A stretch of DNA of 64,000 nt from Rhizobium anhuiense (GTDB lineage Bacteria; Pseudomonadota; Alphaproteobacteria; Rhizobiales; Rhizobiaceae): contig NZ_ML133544.1 in NCBI RefSeq assembly GCF_003985145.1, positions 1-64,000 on the forward strand, given 5' to 3'. Made by a program: the position numbers and the translations under genes. Shown here in pieces: positions 50,615 through 60,190 of this stretch (position 1 is the first letter of the stretch; each line of letters starts with the position of its first letter). The notes beneath the pieces are model-generated. The model was not told the DNA's origin, ran no database searches, and was given only the letters and a program-made list of their open reading frames with translations.

Positions 50615-51671
50615 GATGTGCGACCGTGGAGAGCATGGGCGCGTGCAGCGCCGAAGTCTTGGCTTTCTCAAAGCTGATGTCGCTTTGACCGATCAAGTCG
50701 CCGGACGCAGCGCTGTTGCTGCGTTCGAGATAATGGCCAGCAAGGAAGGAGCGGTAGGCGTCTGCGATACCCTCCTCAAGGCCTATCTTAGGAAACCAGC
50801 CGAGAGCGCGAAGCTTGTCGACGTTCAAGAGTTTACGTGGCGTGCCATCTGGCTTGGTGAGATCACACGTGATCTTGCCTTCGAAACCGACGACCTTGGA
50901 GACGAGATATCCCAATTCGAGGATGGTAATGTCTTCGCCAGAACCTACGTTCACATGACTTTCGGCGGAATAGGTCTTCATGAGATGGATGCAGGCGTCG
51001 GCGCAATCGTCAACATGCAGGAATTCGCGCCGCGGCGTGCCAGTACCCCAGATGCATATCTCTTGCTGCTGGTTGATCTTGGCCTCATGCGCCTTGCGTA
51101 TGAGCGCCGGCATGACATGGCTTGACCCCAGGTCAAAATTGTCCTCTGGACCATAAAGATTGGTAGGCATGGCCGAGATGAAATCTCTACCGTGCTGGTT
51201 GCGATAGGCCTGGCAGAGTTTTAATCCGGCAATTTTGGCGATCGCATACCATTCATTCGTGGGCTCGAGCGATCCTGTCAGAAGTGAGTCCTCAACGATC
51301 GGCTGATCGGCGAATTTCGGATAGATGCAGGACGATCCCAGAAACATCAGTTTTTCGACCTGAGCCTTATGGGCTGCGTGGATGATGTTCGCCTGGAGAA
51401 TCAAGTTGTCGTAAAGGAAGTCGGCCGGATAGGTGGCGTTCGCGAGAATGCCGCCGACCCTCGCAGCAGCCAGGAAGACAGCGTCGGGACGATTCTTACT
51501 CATCCAGGTCTCCACCTGCTCTTGCCGTCTGAGATCGACCTCGGCGCGGGTGGCCGTCAAAATCTCGCAGCCCTCGGAAGCGAGACGCCGCACGATCGCA
51601 GAGCCCACCATGCCGCGGTGGCCCGCGACATAGACCCTCTTTCCGGCAAGGCCGTAGATCACCTCAGGCAT
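50601..51671 (-). CDS. fcl: GDP-L-fucose synthase (Fcl/WcaG)
   Basis: A 356-residue SDR epimerase/reductase. The NADP-binding motif is VAGHRGMVGSAIVRRLA. The catalytic Ser is in FLGSSCIYPKFADQP, and Tyr and Lys are in NEWYAIAKIAG. It turns GDP-4-keto-6-deoxymannose into GDP-L-fucose. ATG 51671 overlaps the gmd stop by eight bases, showing coupling. The last 35 residues or so after YRSFLAGHYLER are an unusual extension rich in Ser and Ala. It would supply fucose for the surface polysaccharide made by the neighbouring genes. Confidence 0.92.
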   Translation of the reverse strand: MPEVIYGLAGKRVYVAGHRGMVGSAIVRRLASEGCEILTATRAEVDLRRQEQVETWMSKNRPDAVFLAAARVGGILANATYPADFLYDNLILQANIIHAAHKAQVEKLMFLGSSCIYPKFADQPIVEDSLLTGSLEPTNEWYAIAKIAGLKLCQAYRNQHGRDFISAMPTNLYGPEDNFDLGSSHVMPALIRKAHEAKINQQQEICIWGTGTPRREFLHVDDCADACIHLMKTYSAESHVNVGSGEDITILELGYLVSKVVGFEGKITCDLTKPDGTPRKLLNVDKLRALGWFPKIGLEEGIADAYRSFLAGHYLERSNSAASGDLIGQSDISFEKAKTSALHAPMLSTVAHHPSR

Positions 51672-52767
51672 AGGCAAAACCTTTCGTGACACCGACCGAC
51701 GGGACATTTCGTGCCATGACTTTCAAATCTTCGCGAACCATCTCCGTCACCAGCTGATCAAGACTGGTCTCATGTTTCCAGCCAAGCTTCGTGTGCGCCT
51801 TCGTCGGATCGCCAATCAGAAGATCAACCTCAGTCGGACGGAAGTAAGCTGGATCGATCTCCACCACACACTGGCCTGATGTCTTGTCGTATCCCTTTTC
51901 TTCAACCCCGTTCCCACGCCAATCAATCGGCATGCCCACCTTGGCAAAGGCCTTGTCGACAAAGGAACGAACCGAGTGCGTTTCGCCGGTCGCAAGCACA
52001 TAGTCCTCCGGTTCGTCCTGTTGCAGCATCAGCCACATGCCGCGAACATATTCTCGTGCGTGTCCCCAGTCGCGCTTGGCATCCAAATTGCCGAGATAGA
52101 GCCTTTCCTGCAGTCCAAGATGGATCGCCGCCGCCGCCCGGGTGATTTTACGCGTCACGAATGTTTCGCCGCGGATCGGGCTTTCATGATTGAACAGAAT
52201 GCCGTTCGAGGCGTGCATGCCGTATGCCTCGCGATAATTGACCACTATCCAATAGGCGTAGAGCTTGGCCGCCGCGTAGGGTGATCGAGGGTAGAACGGT
52301 GTCGTTTCACTCTGCGGGACTTCCTGGACTTTGCCGTAGAGTTCTGAGGTGGACGCCTGATAGAAGCGGGTCTTCTTGGTCAACCCCAGGAGTCGAATAG
52401 CTTCAAGTAGCCGAAGGGTGCCGGTTCCATCGGCGTTGGCCGTATATTCCGGCGTCTCGAAAGAGACTTGAACGTGGCTCTGTGCGGCGAGATTATAGAT
52501 CTCGTCCGGCTGCGTTTCCTGAACGACACGGATGAGATTCGTTGAATCCGTCATGTCGCCGAAATGCAGAATAAACCGAGGATTCTCGACATGGGGATCC
52601 TCGTATAGATGCTCGATGCGGCTGGTGTTGAAGGACGATGAGCGTCGCTTGAGGCCGTGAACAATATAGCCCTTCTCCAAGAGCAACTCGGCCAAATACG
52701 CACCGTCTTGGCCTGTTATGCCGGTAATTAGCGCGACTTTTCGGTTCTTTGTCATTCCCATATCCAT
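51664..52767 (-). CDS. gmd: GDP-mannose 4,6-dehydratase (Gmd)
   Basis: A 367-residue SDR dehydratase with ALITGITGQDGAYLAELLLEKG (NADP site), FYQASTSELYGKVQEVPQSE (catalytic Thr/Ser and Glu), YPRSPYAAAKLYAYWI (Tyr/Lys) and GILFNHESPIRGETFVTRKI. It makes GDP-4-keto-6-deoxy-D-mannose, the Fcl substrate. ATG 52767 has TGGAGGG upstream; ATG 52755 is a later alternative. Gene order gmd-fcl is the common one. About 100 bp, which may hold a promoter, separates it from the kinase gene upstream. Confidence 0.93.
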   Translation of the reverse strand: MDMGMTKNRKVALITGITGQDGAYLAELLLEKGYIVHGLKRRSSSFNTSRIEHLYEDPHVENPRFILHFGDMTDSTNLIRVVQETQPDEIYNLAAQSHVQVSFETPEYTANADGTGTLRLLEAIRLLGLTKKTRFYQASTSELYGKVQEVPQSETTPFYPRSPYAAAKLYAYWIVVNYREAYGMHASNGILFNHESPIRGETFVTRKITRAAAAIHLGLQERLYLGNLDAKRDWGHAREYVRGMWLMLQQDEPEDYVLATGETHSVRSFVDKAFAKVGMPIDWRGNGVEEKGYDKTSGQCVVEIDPAYFRPTEVDLLIGDPTKAHTKLGWKHETSLDQLVTEMVREDLKVMARNVPSVGVTKGFAYA

Positions 52768-52867
52768 GGTTGCCCTCCAACTCGAATACCAATGCAGAAG
52801 TATATGATGCTGTTCATGTCGTACGGTATCACAAAAATGAAAGCGCATCTCCTAATATATTAAGTAT

Positions 52868-55072
52868 TCATGCCTTGAAGCTATAGTATTTCATCAAAGA
52901 TTTCGAAAATAATTCCGAGTCACTGAAATTATAAAGCGCGTGGTTTTTGGGATTTACATTGTTGATTGCGACAACAATTTCCGAGTTTCGCGAGCTTTTC
53001 ATTTGCTGCAGGCTGAACTCGACCGCGCGGCGGCTCGTCTTTCCCCATCTAACAACTGCCAGTGTTCTTTCCGCCAGGGCGGTCAAATGCACGGTATCTG
53101 TCGAGGCGAGCACAGGCGCGCTGTCGAAGATGACAATCTGGCCGGCCGCGCCCGCCATCTCGATGATTTCTGCCAGGCCGTTCGAACGGACGCGCCGCTG
53201 AAGACTGAATTTGCCAGATGGAATGAAATCGATACCGCTTGGGTGGCGGTAGACGATGTCGCGGACATCGGCCCGACCATTCAGGAATTCGTTCAGTCCG
53301 TGCACTAGACCCGACCTGAAAAACGAATTGAGTTTTCCCCGTTTGAGGTCGCCGTCAACCAGCAGCACCGGAATTGCGGCGGCGGCAAGTTCGATAGCCA
53401 GCGATCTCGCGACCAGCGACTTGCCTTCTCCGCTGTGAGCCGACGTAACGACGATACTGTTCGGCAACTTGCCGCCATTGGACTGCTTGAGTGAAAGCAC
53501 CACGGTACGGATTGCTTCGTCAAACATCGGGACCGGCATATGTTCGAACATCGTTTTCGAATTTTCCCACCGCGCCAGACGCGGGATAAGTCCAGCCGGT
53601 ATCGTACGCGCCATCGCAGCTATCTGGTCGAAACTCCGGACCGTCCGGTCCGACATTTCGATCACGAAAGCGGCCGTTACGGCTCCCGAGATTGCGGCCA
53701 GGAGGGCGCCCACCAGATAGAAAAGCCGTCCACGTCCCTGTGACGCGAGCGGCACTGAAGCCGGTGACAAAACTTCCAATTCCGCCCCCGGCAGCATGGC
53801 CTTCGCGGCGAGGTCGCGGCGCTGGTCCTCAAGCTTGTCGAGTGCCGTTTGTTCCTTGTCGGCGATATGCTGCAGCCGCGTCAATTCCGTCTGCACCATG
53901 GCATCGCGTGTGCGTTTTTCATGAGCCTCAGCCAAGATGGATTGTATTGCCTCCGCTTCGTGATCGAGTGCGGCGAGCTTGGCACGCATTGTTCGGAGAT
54001 ATTGCTTGGTCGCAAGGTTGAGATCGGCACGGGATTGCTCGATCTTCCCACGCAGATCCACCACGGCCTCGGCATTGCCGTCATATGTCTGAAGAAGACG
54101 GGCGAGATCTTGCTCCTGTGCGCGAAGATCGCGTTGTTTTGTGGCAATGTTGTCGGGGACGGCGATATTCTCCGCGGCGACCGAAGCGTTATCCGTTGCT
54201 TCCAGCGTGGATATCGTCGCCTTTACCTCAAGCCGGCTTTCTTCGATTTTCCCTTCGCGGCCAGTGACTTCTATGAGTGACTTGATCCGTTCATCCTGAG
54301 CATCCTCTTTCGAGACGACGTCCATCGATTCTTGATAGTTGCGCGCAGCTTCGCGAGCAATATCCGCGCGGGCCTGCTGTTCGGTGATGCGCTGTCGGAT
54401 CCATTCTTGCGCTGAATCCAGGCGGCCACTGACACTGAACTTCCGTTCATCGAGGTAAACGCTGATGACCCGGTTCGGGACTGCGGCTGCGAGTTGAGGA
54501 TCATAGGAAGTGAAGCTGACCTGGATAACGTCACTCTTATCTTCGTGCCACACGCCGAGCGCCCTATAATATTCCGGGATGATGGCGTCGACGCTGTCCC
54601 GTGACGGCGAGGTGGGTTTTTCCGTGTCGAACAGGCCGCGCAACTTTGCCCGGATACTGTCAACGAGCGAGACCTCGCGCAGCGCTGGATTGAATTCCGG
54701 CCGCAGGTTAAACCGCAGTTCGCGGACGACTCGCTCTGCGATGCTTCTGGATAGAAGCCGCTCAGTCTCCGATTTTGCGTCAAGTAGATCACTGCGGCTG
54801 CTGTCGTCGGCACCAAGTGATGTTGCGAGAGGCTGGTGGACGATCAATCGGGCCCAGGCCTGATACGTGGGCTTCAACCCAGCGATAATAATCACCGTGG
54901 GCGTCATCAGCAGCACGGTTATCGCGATGATCATGATCATTCTTCGCCGGACGAGACGGAAGGCGGATGCCAGATCGAAGTTGTCCGCCTTGGTCTCCAC
55001 CTGAAAGCGAGGGTCATAGCGCATCGGCGAGATGGGAAGGTTGCGGTCCGGCGGAACAGTGGAAATCGTCAT
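52868..55072 (-). CDS. Polysaccharide co-polymerase/BY-kinase (Wzz-ExoP-type)
   Basis: A 734-residue inner-membrane protein. TM1 lies near residues 45-68 (MIMIIAITVLLMTPTVIIIAG). A long periplasmic coiled-coil region follows to about 440, with the PxxP-like segment near TM2 (LFYLVGALLAAISGAVTAAF). The cytoplasmic ATPase has Walker A SAHSGEGKS (Lys551), Walker A' VLLVDGDLKRGKL and Walker B IVIFDSAPV. The tail SKSLMKYYSFKA has few tyrosines compared with the usual cluster. It controls chain length and export of the polysaccharide. It overlaps the next gene by four bases. Confidence 0.88.
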   Translation of the reverse strand: MTISTVPPDRNLPISPMRYDPRFQVETKADNFDLASAFRLVRRRMIMIIAITVLLMTPTVIIIAGLKPTYQAWARLIVHQPLATSLGADDSSRSDLLDAKSETERLLSRSIAERVVRELRFNLRPEFNPALREVSLVDSIRAKLRGLFDTEKPTSPSRDSVDAIIPEYYRALGVWHEDKSDVIQVSFTSYDPQLAAAVPNRVISVYLDERKFSVSGRLDSAQEWIRQRITEQQARADIAREAARNYQESMDVVSKEDAQDERIKSLIEVTGREGKIEESRLEVKATISTLEATDNASVAAENIAVPDNIATKQRDLRAQEQDLARLLQTYDGNAEAVVDLRGKIEQSRADLNLATKQYLRTMRAKLAALDHEAEAIQSILAEAHEKRTRDAMVQTELTRLQHIADKEQTALDKLEDQRRDLAAKAMLPGAELEVLSPASVPLASQGRGRLFYLVGALLAAISGAVTAAFVIEMSDRTVRSFDQIAAMARTIPAGLIPRLARWENSKTMFEHMPVPMFDEAIRTVVLSLKQSNGGKLPNSIVVTSAHSGEGKSLVARSLAIELAAAAIPVLLVDGDLKRGKLNSFFRSGLVHGLNEFLNGRADVRDIVYRHPSGIDFIPSGKFSLQRRVRSNGLAEIIEMAGAAGQIVIFDSAPVLASTDTVHLTALAERTLAVVRWGKTSRRAVEFSLQQMKSSRNSEIVVAINNVNPKNHALYNFSDSELFSKSLMKYYSFKA

Positions 55073-56211
55073 CGTGCGCCAACCATTGCTTGAGGTTTCG
55101 CGGAAACGGTCTCGTAGAGGTTCTCGAGCGATCGCATATAGGCCATCATGCTGAAATGGTTGAGATAATGTGCGCGCCCCTGGACCGAGAGGCGGATGCA
55201 GATTTCCGGATCGGACACCAGCTTCGCCAGGGCTGCAGCCAGGGCATCCTGGTCTCCGACTGGGACGAAGATGCCGGTTTCGCCGTCGGTAATGACTTCG
55301 TCATGGGCCCCAACACGCGTGGTGACGACGGCGAGGCCGTGGGACAGCCCTTCGAGCACGGCCATTGCCAGACCTTCGGCGTGCGAAGGCAAGACCAGGA
55401 TATCTGCATGCGCACACAGGGCTCGCGCCTCTCCGGCGTCAAGCCAGCCGGGCATCTCTACCAGGTTTGAAAGCGCCATGGCGTCAGCCTGACGGCGATA
55501 TTCCTCGACAGGTCCGTCGCCTGCCAGTACAGCCCGCCACTGGAGTTCTTTCATGATCGGGTGGCTCAGGGCCAACAGAAGCTCCGTGACCCCCTTGCGT
55601 TCGCTCAGCCGGCCAAGGAATACGATCAACGGCGTCTGACCGACGCGAATATCGTGCGCCCCGGGATCGGGGACGCAATTGTGAGCAACGACCGTGCGGC
55701 GCTCGTCAACGCCCAAAAGTGTCGTCAGCGTCATGCGATCGCGCCGGCCGAGCGCCACAACGCAATCGGCATTCTGAAACATCCGACGGATGAGCCGTTG
55801 TTGGCGCGGCGAGCGTTTCTCGAAGTCGCCGGCGTAGTCGTAGTCGTGCAGGTGCAATATATGGCAGCACCCGAACAAACGGGCAGCCTCGGTCAGGATC
55901 AGCTTTCGGGAGGTGCTGCCGCGGCCGGCGATATGGATATGGTGAATGCGGGCTGGCGCAACAATCCGGTCCTTTGCCATCGTCAGGATGGCCCCGAGCA
56001 GCCGTGCGGGTGACGTCACCTTGGACCATCGAGCCCCTCTGGTATCGGTGACGAAATGTTTCGTGCCGGTCTCTTTGGCTGTTTCTGTGATATAGCCGAC
56101 CAGCCTGCCAATGCCGCCACCGTTCTCGCAGCCGCCCGGAACATAGTGGCGGACGCTAGCCGCGCTCCGTGCCGCCACTCGAATTCTGTCCGTGAGGGCC
56201 TCTGTCAGCAT
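55069..56211 (-). CDS. Glycosyltransferase family 4 (GT-B)
   Basis: A 380-residue GT-B enzyme. The N-terminal half has CENGGGIGRLVGYI, and the C-terminal half has PLIVFLGRLSERKGVTELLLAL, a nucleotide-sugar pocket with HADILVLPSHAEGLAMAVLEGLSHGLAVVTTRVGAHDEVI carrying the EX7E-type glutamates. It probably adds a hexose or deoxyhexose from a nucleotide sugar to the lipid-linked repeat unit. The gene overlaps its neighbours on both sides (4 and 7 bases), indicating a single translationally coupled operon. The sugar is not predictable. Confidence 0.87.
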   Translation of the reverse strand: MLTEALTDRIRVAARSAASVRHYVPGGCENGGGIGRLVGYITETAKETGTKHFVTDTRGARWSKVTSPARLLGAILTMAKDRIVAPARIHHIHIAGRGSTSRKLILTEAARLFGCCHILHLHDYDYAGDFEKRSPRQQRLIRRMFQNADCVVALGRRDRMTLTTLLGVDERRTVVAHNCVPDPGAHDIRVGQTPLIVFLGRLSERKGVTELLLALSHPIMKELQWRAVLAGDGPVEEYRRQADAMALSNLVEMPGWLDAGEARALCAHADILVLPSHAEGLAMAVLEGLSHGLAVVTTRVGAHDEVITDGETGIFVPVGDQDALAAALAKLVSDPEICIRLSVQGRAHYLNHFSMMAYMRSLENLYETVSAKPQAMVGAR

Positions 56212-57305
56212 GACCCGACCACCTCCCGATAAACGGCCGCGGCCTGGGCGCCGACGCGTTCAGGCGAATTCGGCCCTTTGGCCCATTCGAGTGCATTGGC
56301 ACCGAAATTGTTTCTAAGCTCGCCGTTGTCTGCCAATGTCCTGATAGCTGCCGCGAGCTCTTTGGGATCCCCGGGAGGGACCACCATTCCCAACCCATTG
56401 GGCTGAACAGTGCCCCGCAACTCGCCGACATCCGTCACGATGACCGGTTTGCCAAATGCGGCGGCAAGGTTGAGCACACCGCTTTGGGATGCTTCCGTAT
56501 AGGGAAGCACGACGATGTCGGCGTCCAGGAAAAGCTGGGCGACCTCTGCATCCTCGATAAAACGATTGCGAATATCGTAGCGGCCGGCATCCCCCATGAG
56601 CGGCTGGAATATCATCGGATTGTCGCCACGGCCTGCGACAGTGATGCGCAGGTTGGGAAGTGCGTCCTTGAGCATCGCCTCGGCCCGGACCAGATGTTCC
56701 AGGCCCTTGTAGGCAAAAATCCGTCCGAAGAGCAGGACGCGTATAGTTCCATCCGCTTCGCGCGGCGCCATCTTCTGTTGCCGGGCGAGTTCCGCATAGC
56801 GAAGGATGGAAGGATGCGACAGGACATGGACGCAGTCCGGCGATTTTGAATATCGATCGAGGACCAACCGCTTCAGTCCCTCGCCGTGGACGACAAGATG
56901 TCCGGATTGTTTCACCATCAATTCGGGGGCCCAGCCGGGCAGCGTTCGCGTATCGGAATCGCCGGGATGGATTTGCACGTCATGAACGGTGGTCACGAGC
57001 GGGATCGGGCGCCAGAACGGCACGGCGAGGTTCAGCCAAAGTGTAGAATTGCTGAGGAGATGAATGAGGTTCGGCCGTTCCCGCCGGATCAGACGCGTAA
57101 GCTGGTACAGAAACCAGGGATTGGAGAGAGAACGGTGTCTCGGCCAGTCCAGAAGGTGCAGGTCGACAGCCGGATCAATGGAAGAGGCGAGATGTGCATA
57201 GCGCCGGCGCGGTACGGCAAGCACAACGTTTAGGTGTTGGGCAACGCCGCTGGCAAATGAGATGGTATAGTCTTCCAGTTCGGAAACTAACAGCAGCGCC
57301 TTCAT
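56205..57305 (-). CDS. Glycosyltransferase family 4 (GT-B)
   Basis: A 366-residue GT-B enzyme with TIRVLLFGRIFAYKGLEHLV, the acceptor/donor site FLDADIVVLPYTEASQSGVLNLAAAFGKPVIVTDVGELRG and a GMVVPPGDPKELAAAIRTL end typical of the family. The N-terminus KALLLVSELEDYTISFASGVA starts the first Rossmann domain directly, supporting ATG 57305. It overlaps both neighbours. It probably acts in the same polysaccharide repeat-unit assembly. Donor and linkage unknown. Confidence 0.87.
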   Translation of the reverse strand: MKALLLVSELEDYTISFASGVAQHLNVVLAVPRRRYAHLASSIDPAVDLHLLDWPRHRSLSNPWFLYQLTRLIRRERPNLIHLLSNSTLWLNLAVPFWRPIPLVTTVHDVQIHPGDSDTRTLPGWAPELMVKQSGHLVVHGEGLKRLVLDRYSKSPDCVHVLSHPSILRYAELARQQKMAPREADGTIRVLLFGRIFAYKGLEHLVRAEAMLKDALPNLRITVAGRGDNPMIFQPLMGDAGRYDIRNRFIEDAEVAQLFLDADIVVLPYTEASQSGVLNLAAAFGKPVIVTDVGELRGTVQPNGLGMVVPPGDPKELAAAIRTLADNGELRNNFGANALEWAKGPNSPERVGAQAAAVYREVVGSC

Positions 57306-58252
57306 TTTGCTGCCTCCGACAAGCCGACGTCCAGACCGAGCCGTGACAGGCCGCGCACCGAGCGCAAACTATCGCGCGTCCGCCTGACAAGGTTTGGTTC
57401 GCCGGCAAAGAAGAGGCCTTCGACGGCAAGCTTGAACCGGGTGCGCGCATCGGCTCCCTGCAGCTTTGCCGACGCGATGCGATAGGGATAGTGATCCGTC
57501 AGATGTAGTCTTGCCGGCAGTTGATGGGTTGAGAGAAACAGGTTCGTCGCTTCAACGGTATGCTGCCAGTGCGTCATCCGCCTCCTCAGCGTGGTCGCAT
57601 CCTCGGTCGAGCGATACCAGTTGTTATTGTGGATGCGGTAGAATCCAAGCGGATCCGGCAGGGCAATGACGTCCCCCAGAAACGGGTAGATGCCCACGAG
57701 CCAGGCGTCGGCTGAAATGCGGAATTGTTCGGGAATGCTGCCCGCAGCATTCCATGCGCTACGTCGTACCGCGATGGCTGACGTCATCGGAAAAGGCCAC
57801 CAACCAGCCGATCTGGTGAGCAGCGCCGACAACGCGCCCGAACACAGGCTTCGAGGGATCGGCTTGGAAGTCGGCGTGCCATCGACAAGCGTTGGCTGCA
57901 GCCGGTGATAGACGAGCGATGCCTGAGGGTTGGCGCGGAATGCTGCAGCCGTCGCCGACAGCTTGCTCGGCGCCCACCAGTCGTCGGCGTCCAGAAAGCA
58001 GAGGATCTCGCCCATGCTTAATCCCACAGCGGCGTTGATCGCAGCGGCCTGTCCTGCGTTCTCCTGGAAGATCACCTTCACTCGGCTGCCATACGCTTCC
58101 AGAACGGACCGCGACTGGTCGGTGGAGCCGTCATCGACGACGATTATCTCGACGTTGCGGGCGTCTTGGCTCAACACGCTGTCTATCGCCCGCCCAACGA
58201 AGCGAGCGTAGTTGTAATTATTAATGAGGACACTGAGGGCCGGCCGTTCCAT
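57302..58252 (-). CDS. Glycosyltransferase family 2 (GT-A)
   Basis: A 316-residue GT-A enzyme. It starts PALSVLINNYNYARFVGRAI and has VEIIVVDDGSTDQSRSVLEAYG, ENAGQAAAINAAVGLSMGEI and the DXD-type FLDADDWWAPSKLSA. The frame is open to 58447, but ATG 58252 begins the domain and the upstream part is not GT2-like. Its stop overlaps the next gene by four bases. It transfers a sugar to the growing surface polysaccharide unit. Confidence 0.87.
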   Translation of the reverse strand: MERPALSVLINNYNYARFVGRAIDSVLSQDARNVEIIVVDDGSTDQSRSVLEAYGSRVKVIFQENAGQAAAINAAVGLSMGEILCFLDADDWWAPSKLSATAAAFRANPQASLVYHRLQPTLVDGTPTSKPIPRSLCSGALSALLTRSAGWWPFPMTSAIAVRRSAWNAAGSIPEQFRISADAWLVGIYPFLGDVIALPDPLGFYRIHNNNWYRSTEDATTLRRRMTHWQHTVEATNLFLSTHQLPARLHLTDHYPYRIASAKLQGADARTRFKLAVEGLFFAGEPNLVRRTRDSLRSVRGLSRLGLDVGLSEAAK

Positions 58253-58260
58253 GACGCGTC

Positions 58261-58476
58261 TCAGACCGGTTGCGGCGATGCACCGCCGTACAGCAGCGCA
58301 AAGTTGCTTGAGAGGTCGACCTTTACGCAGCCATCGAGGTTTGGAGCCTCGGCGATGGTGATATCCATAATAGCTTGTCGGCCGAACAGCATCTCGCACA
58401 GAACCGGTGAGGTCGCCGCGACGAATAGAGCGCCCGTCGTGTTGCATAGAGAACTAGGATCATGACGCAGGAACAT
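58261..58476 (-). CDS. Small hypothetical ORF at the head of the glycosyltransferase operon
   Basis: A 71-residue frame starts at ATG 58476, six bases after AGGA, and ends eight bases before the GT2 start. It therefore has the position and signals of the operon's first gene. The product (FLRHDPSSLCNTTGALFVAA, later DGCVKVDLSSNFALLYGG) has no recognised domain or membrane helix. It could be a leader ORF or a remnant of a larger gene. Function unknown. Confidence 0.4.
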   Translation of the reverse strand: MFLRHDPSSLCNTTGALFVAATSPVLCEMLFGRQAIMDITIAEAPNLDGCVKVDLSSNFALLYGGASPQPV

Positions 58477-58870
58477 AGTAATCCTAAACCTTCCAGGCTT
58501 CGACTGCAGAGAGAGCCTCTGTCAGAATTGTTGCCTCATTCCAGTAGAACCGCGGCTTACCCGCCACGCTTCACAAGACACTCATCGCCACGGTACCGGC
58601 GAACGGACATGCGCAACACCTGCTCTTAAGGGCAATCCGCGGACATGAAGACCCGTCTTTTGGGTAAAGACCGGCTGAAAGCTTACGCCCAACACCGTCT
58701 TTGGGTGGAGCGAAGGTGCATTAGGCGTAGCCCGCCCTTCACTAGGACAGATTGACTGCGGCTGTGGCTGAATGATTGCTTGAGAGCAGCGCAGCGCGGA
58801 GGCCGACACCTGTTTTTTGATCTGCCGCGATCAACAGTCGCTTGTCTTTTCAAGTCAGTCGGGACGGACA
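58477..58870. other. Divergent promoter gap in the polysaccharide locus
   Basis: About 390 bp separate the leftward glycosyltransferase operon from the rightward ligase operon. It must hold two promoters. A run of six T and scattered AT-rich tracts occur near 58811-58818, but no MucR/RosR-type box or sigma consensus could be fixed by eye. Frames on either strand lack ribosome-binding sites. Confidence 0.45.
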
Positions 58871-60190
58871 ATGAGAGTAGATAGCCTCGGAACTGCCAGC
58901 GGACCAACCATCAGTTGGCGGGCTATAGAATGCTGGGGTGCCGGCATATCCCTTTTTTTTCAGGCAGGCGCCCTTCTGCCGCTTATCCTGGCAGATGCGG
59001 ACGGAACGCTCAGCGAATCCGCCAAATCTATACTGCGTCTTCCTTGCTTTCCTGTATATGTCTTTACAATCGTGATCCTGATACGCAATTTTCCGCAATT
59101 TCTAACAGCGCTCAGGCGAAATCTGATCGTTCCCTCGATCCTTATCCTGCCGTTTTTGTCTACCCTGTGGTCAATAGGGCCTCAAACGACCTTGAGGCGC
59201 GCAATCGGTCTTTTGTTTTGCGTGCTTCTTTCCTATGTGCTCGCGATACGTTTCACCCCAAGGCAACTGCTGTTCCTGTTATTTGTAACCCTCGGAGCCT
59301 GTATCGTCCTCAGTGTGGTTATGTCAGTGGTGTCACCAAGCCTCGCCAGTATGCCGGATGGCACAATGCGGGGCATTTTCATTCACAAGAATGTCCTGGG
59401 CTGGTACGCGTCCCTGATGATCTTGGCGGCGACGGCTGTGCTGATCGACGGGACGCTCGGCCTGCGGCGAACCGCGTTCATCTTGTTGGCCGCGGGTGTG
59501 ATCTGCCTTGCAAGCTCCGGATCGATGACCGCGATCATTGCAACGTCAGTGGCGTATTGCCTGATCGGCTTTTATACCCTCCTGAAAAGAAGCAGCAGCA
59601 TTGGCCGCGTGGTCGTCGTCCTGCTTTTCGTTCAGCTGTCGCTCGGCATTCTGATTTCGCTTCACGAATTCCTGGTTCCGGCCCTTGAAGCGCTCGGCAA
59701 GGACGCGACTCTGACCGGTCGGGTGCCATTGTGGGAGCTGGTTGATCGCGAAATATCCGATCGTTGGATGGTTGGCTACGGTTACCAGGCATTCTGGACA
59801 ACCGTGAACCCCGAAGCGACGCGCATGTGGTTGAAGATCGGATGGGCGGCACCCCACGCGCATAATGGATACCGCGATATCTTGTTGAGCTTTGGAATAA
59901 TGGGAATGATTCCGTTTGTTCTGCTGCTTCTCCATGCAATCCGCCAAGGCGCGACCCTTCACTGCAATGATCCGCACTACGGGTGGCTCTGGCTCAATGT
60001 TTTTACGATCATGATTCTGGTGATGAATCTGACCGAGAGTATTTTTTTCACTCAGAATGACGCCATCTTCATCCTGTTTACCGCAGCCATCATCATGTTT
60101 TCGCTATATGCGCCCGTCGTTTCGATCAGCCGTGCGCCACCTTGGCAAGCGCCCTCGCGCGGCCTTGCGAGCGGGTTGCAGATATCATGA
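58871..60190 (+). CDS. O-antigen ligase/polymerase family protein (Wzy-like)
   Basis: A 439-residue integral membrane protein with about 10-12 hydrophobic segments and the large periplasmic loop typical of the Wzy_C/WaaL superfamily. The loop carries DATLTGRVPLWELVDREISD and the conserved HAHNGYRDILLSFGIMGMI block, whose His is essential in relatives. It polymerises repeat units or ligates glycan to a carrier in the periplasm. ATG 58871 has GGGACGG upstream; the TTG at 58817 is less likely. The stop overlaps the next gene (ATGA). Confidence 0.85.
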   Translation: MRVDSLGTASGPTISWRAIECWGAGISLFFQAGALLPLILADADGTLSESAKSILRLPCFPVYVFTIVILIRNFPQFLTALRRNLIVPSILILPFLSTLWSIGPQTTLRRAIGLLFCVLLSYVLAIRFTPRQLLFLLFVTLGACIVLSVVMSVVSPSLASMPDGTMRGIFIHKNVLGWYASLMILAATAVLIDGTLGLRRTAFILLAAGVICLASSGSMTAIIATSVAYCLIGFYTLLKRSSSIGRVVVVLLFVQLSLGILISLHEFLVPALEALGKDATLTGRVPLWELVDREISDRWMVGYGYQAFWTTVNPEATRMWLKIGWAAPHAHNGYRDILLSFGIMGMIPFVLLLLHAIRQGATLHCNDPHYGWLWLNVFTIMILVMNLTESIFFTQNDAIFILFTAAIIMFSLYAPVVSISRAPPWQAPSRGLASGLQIS

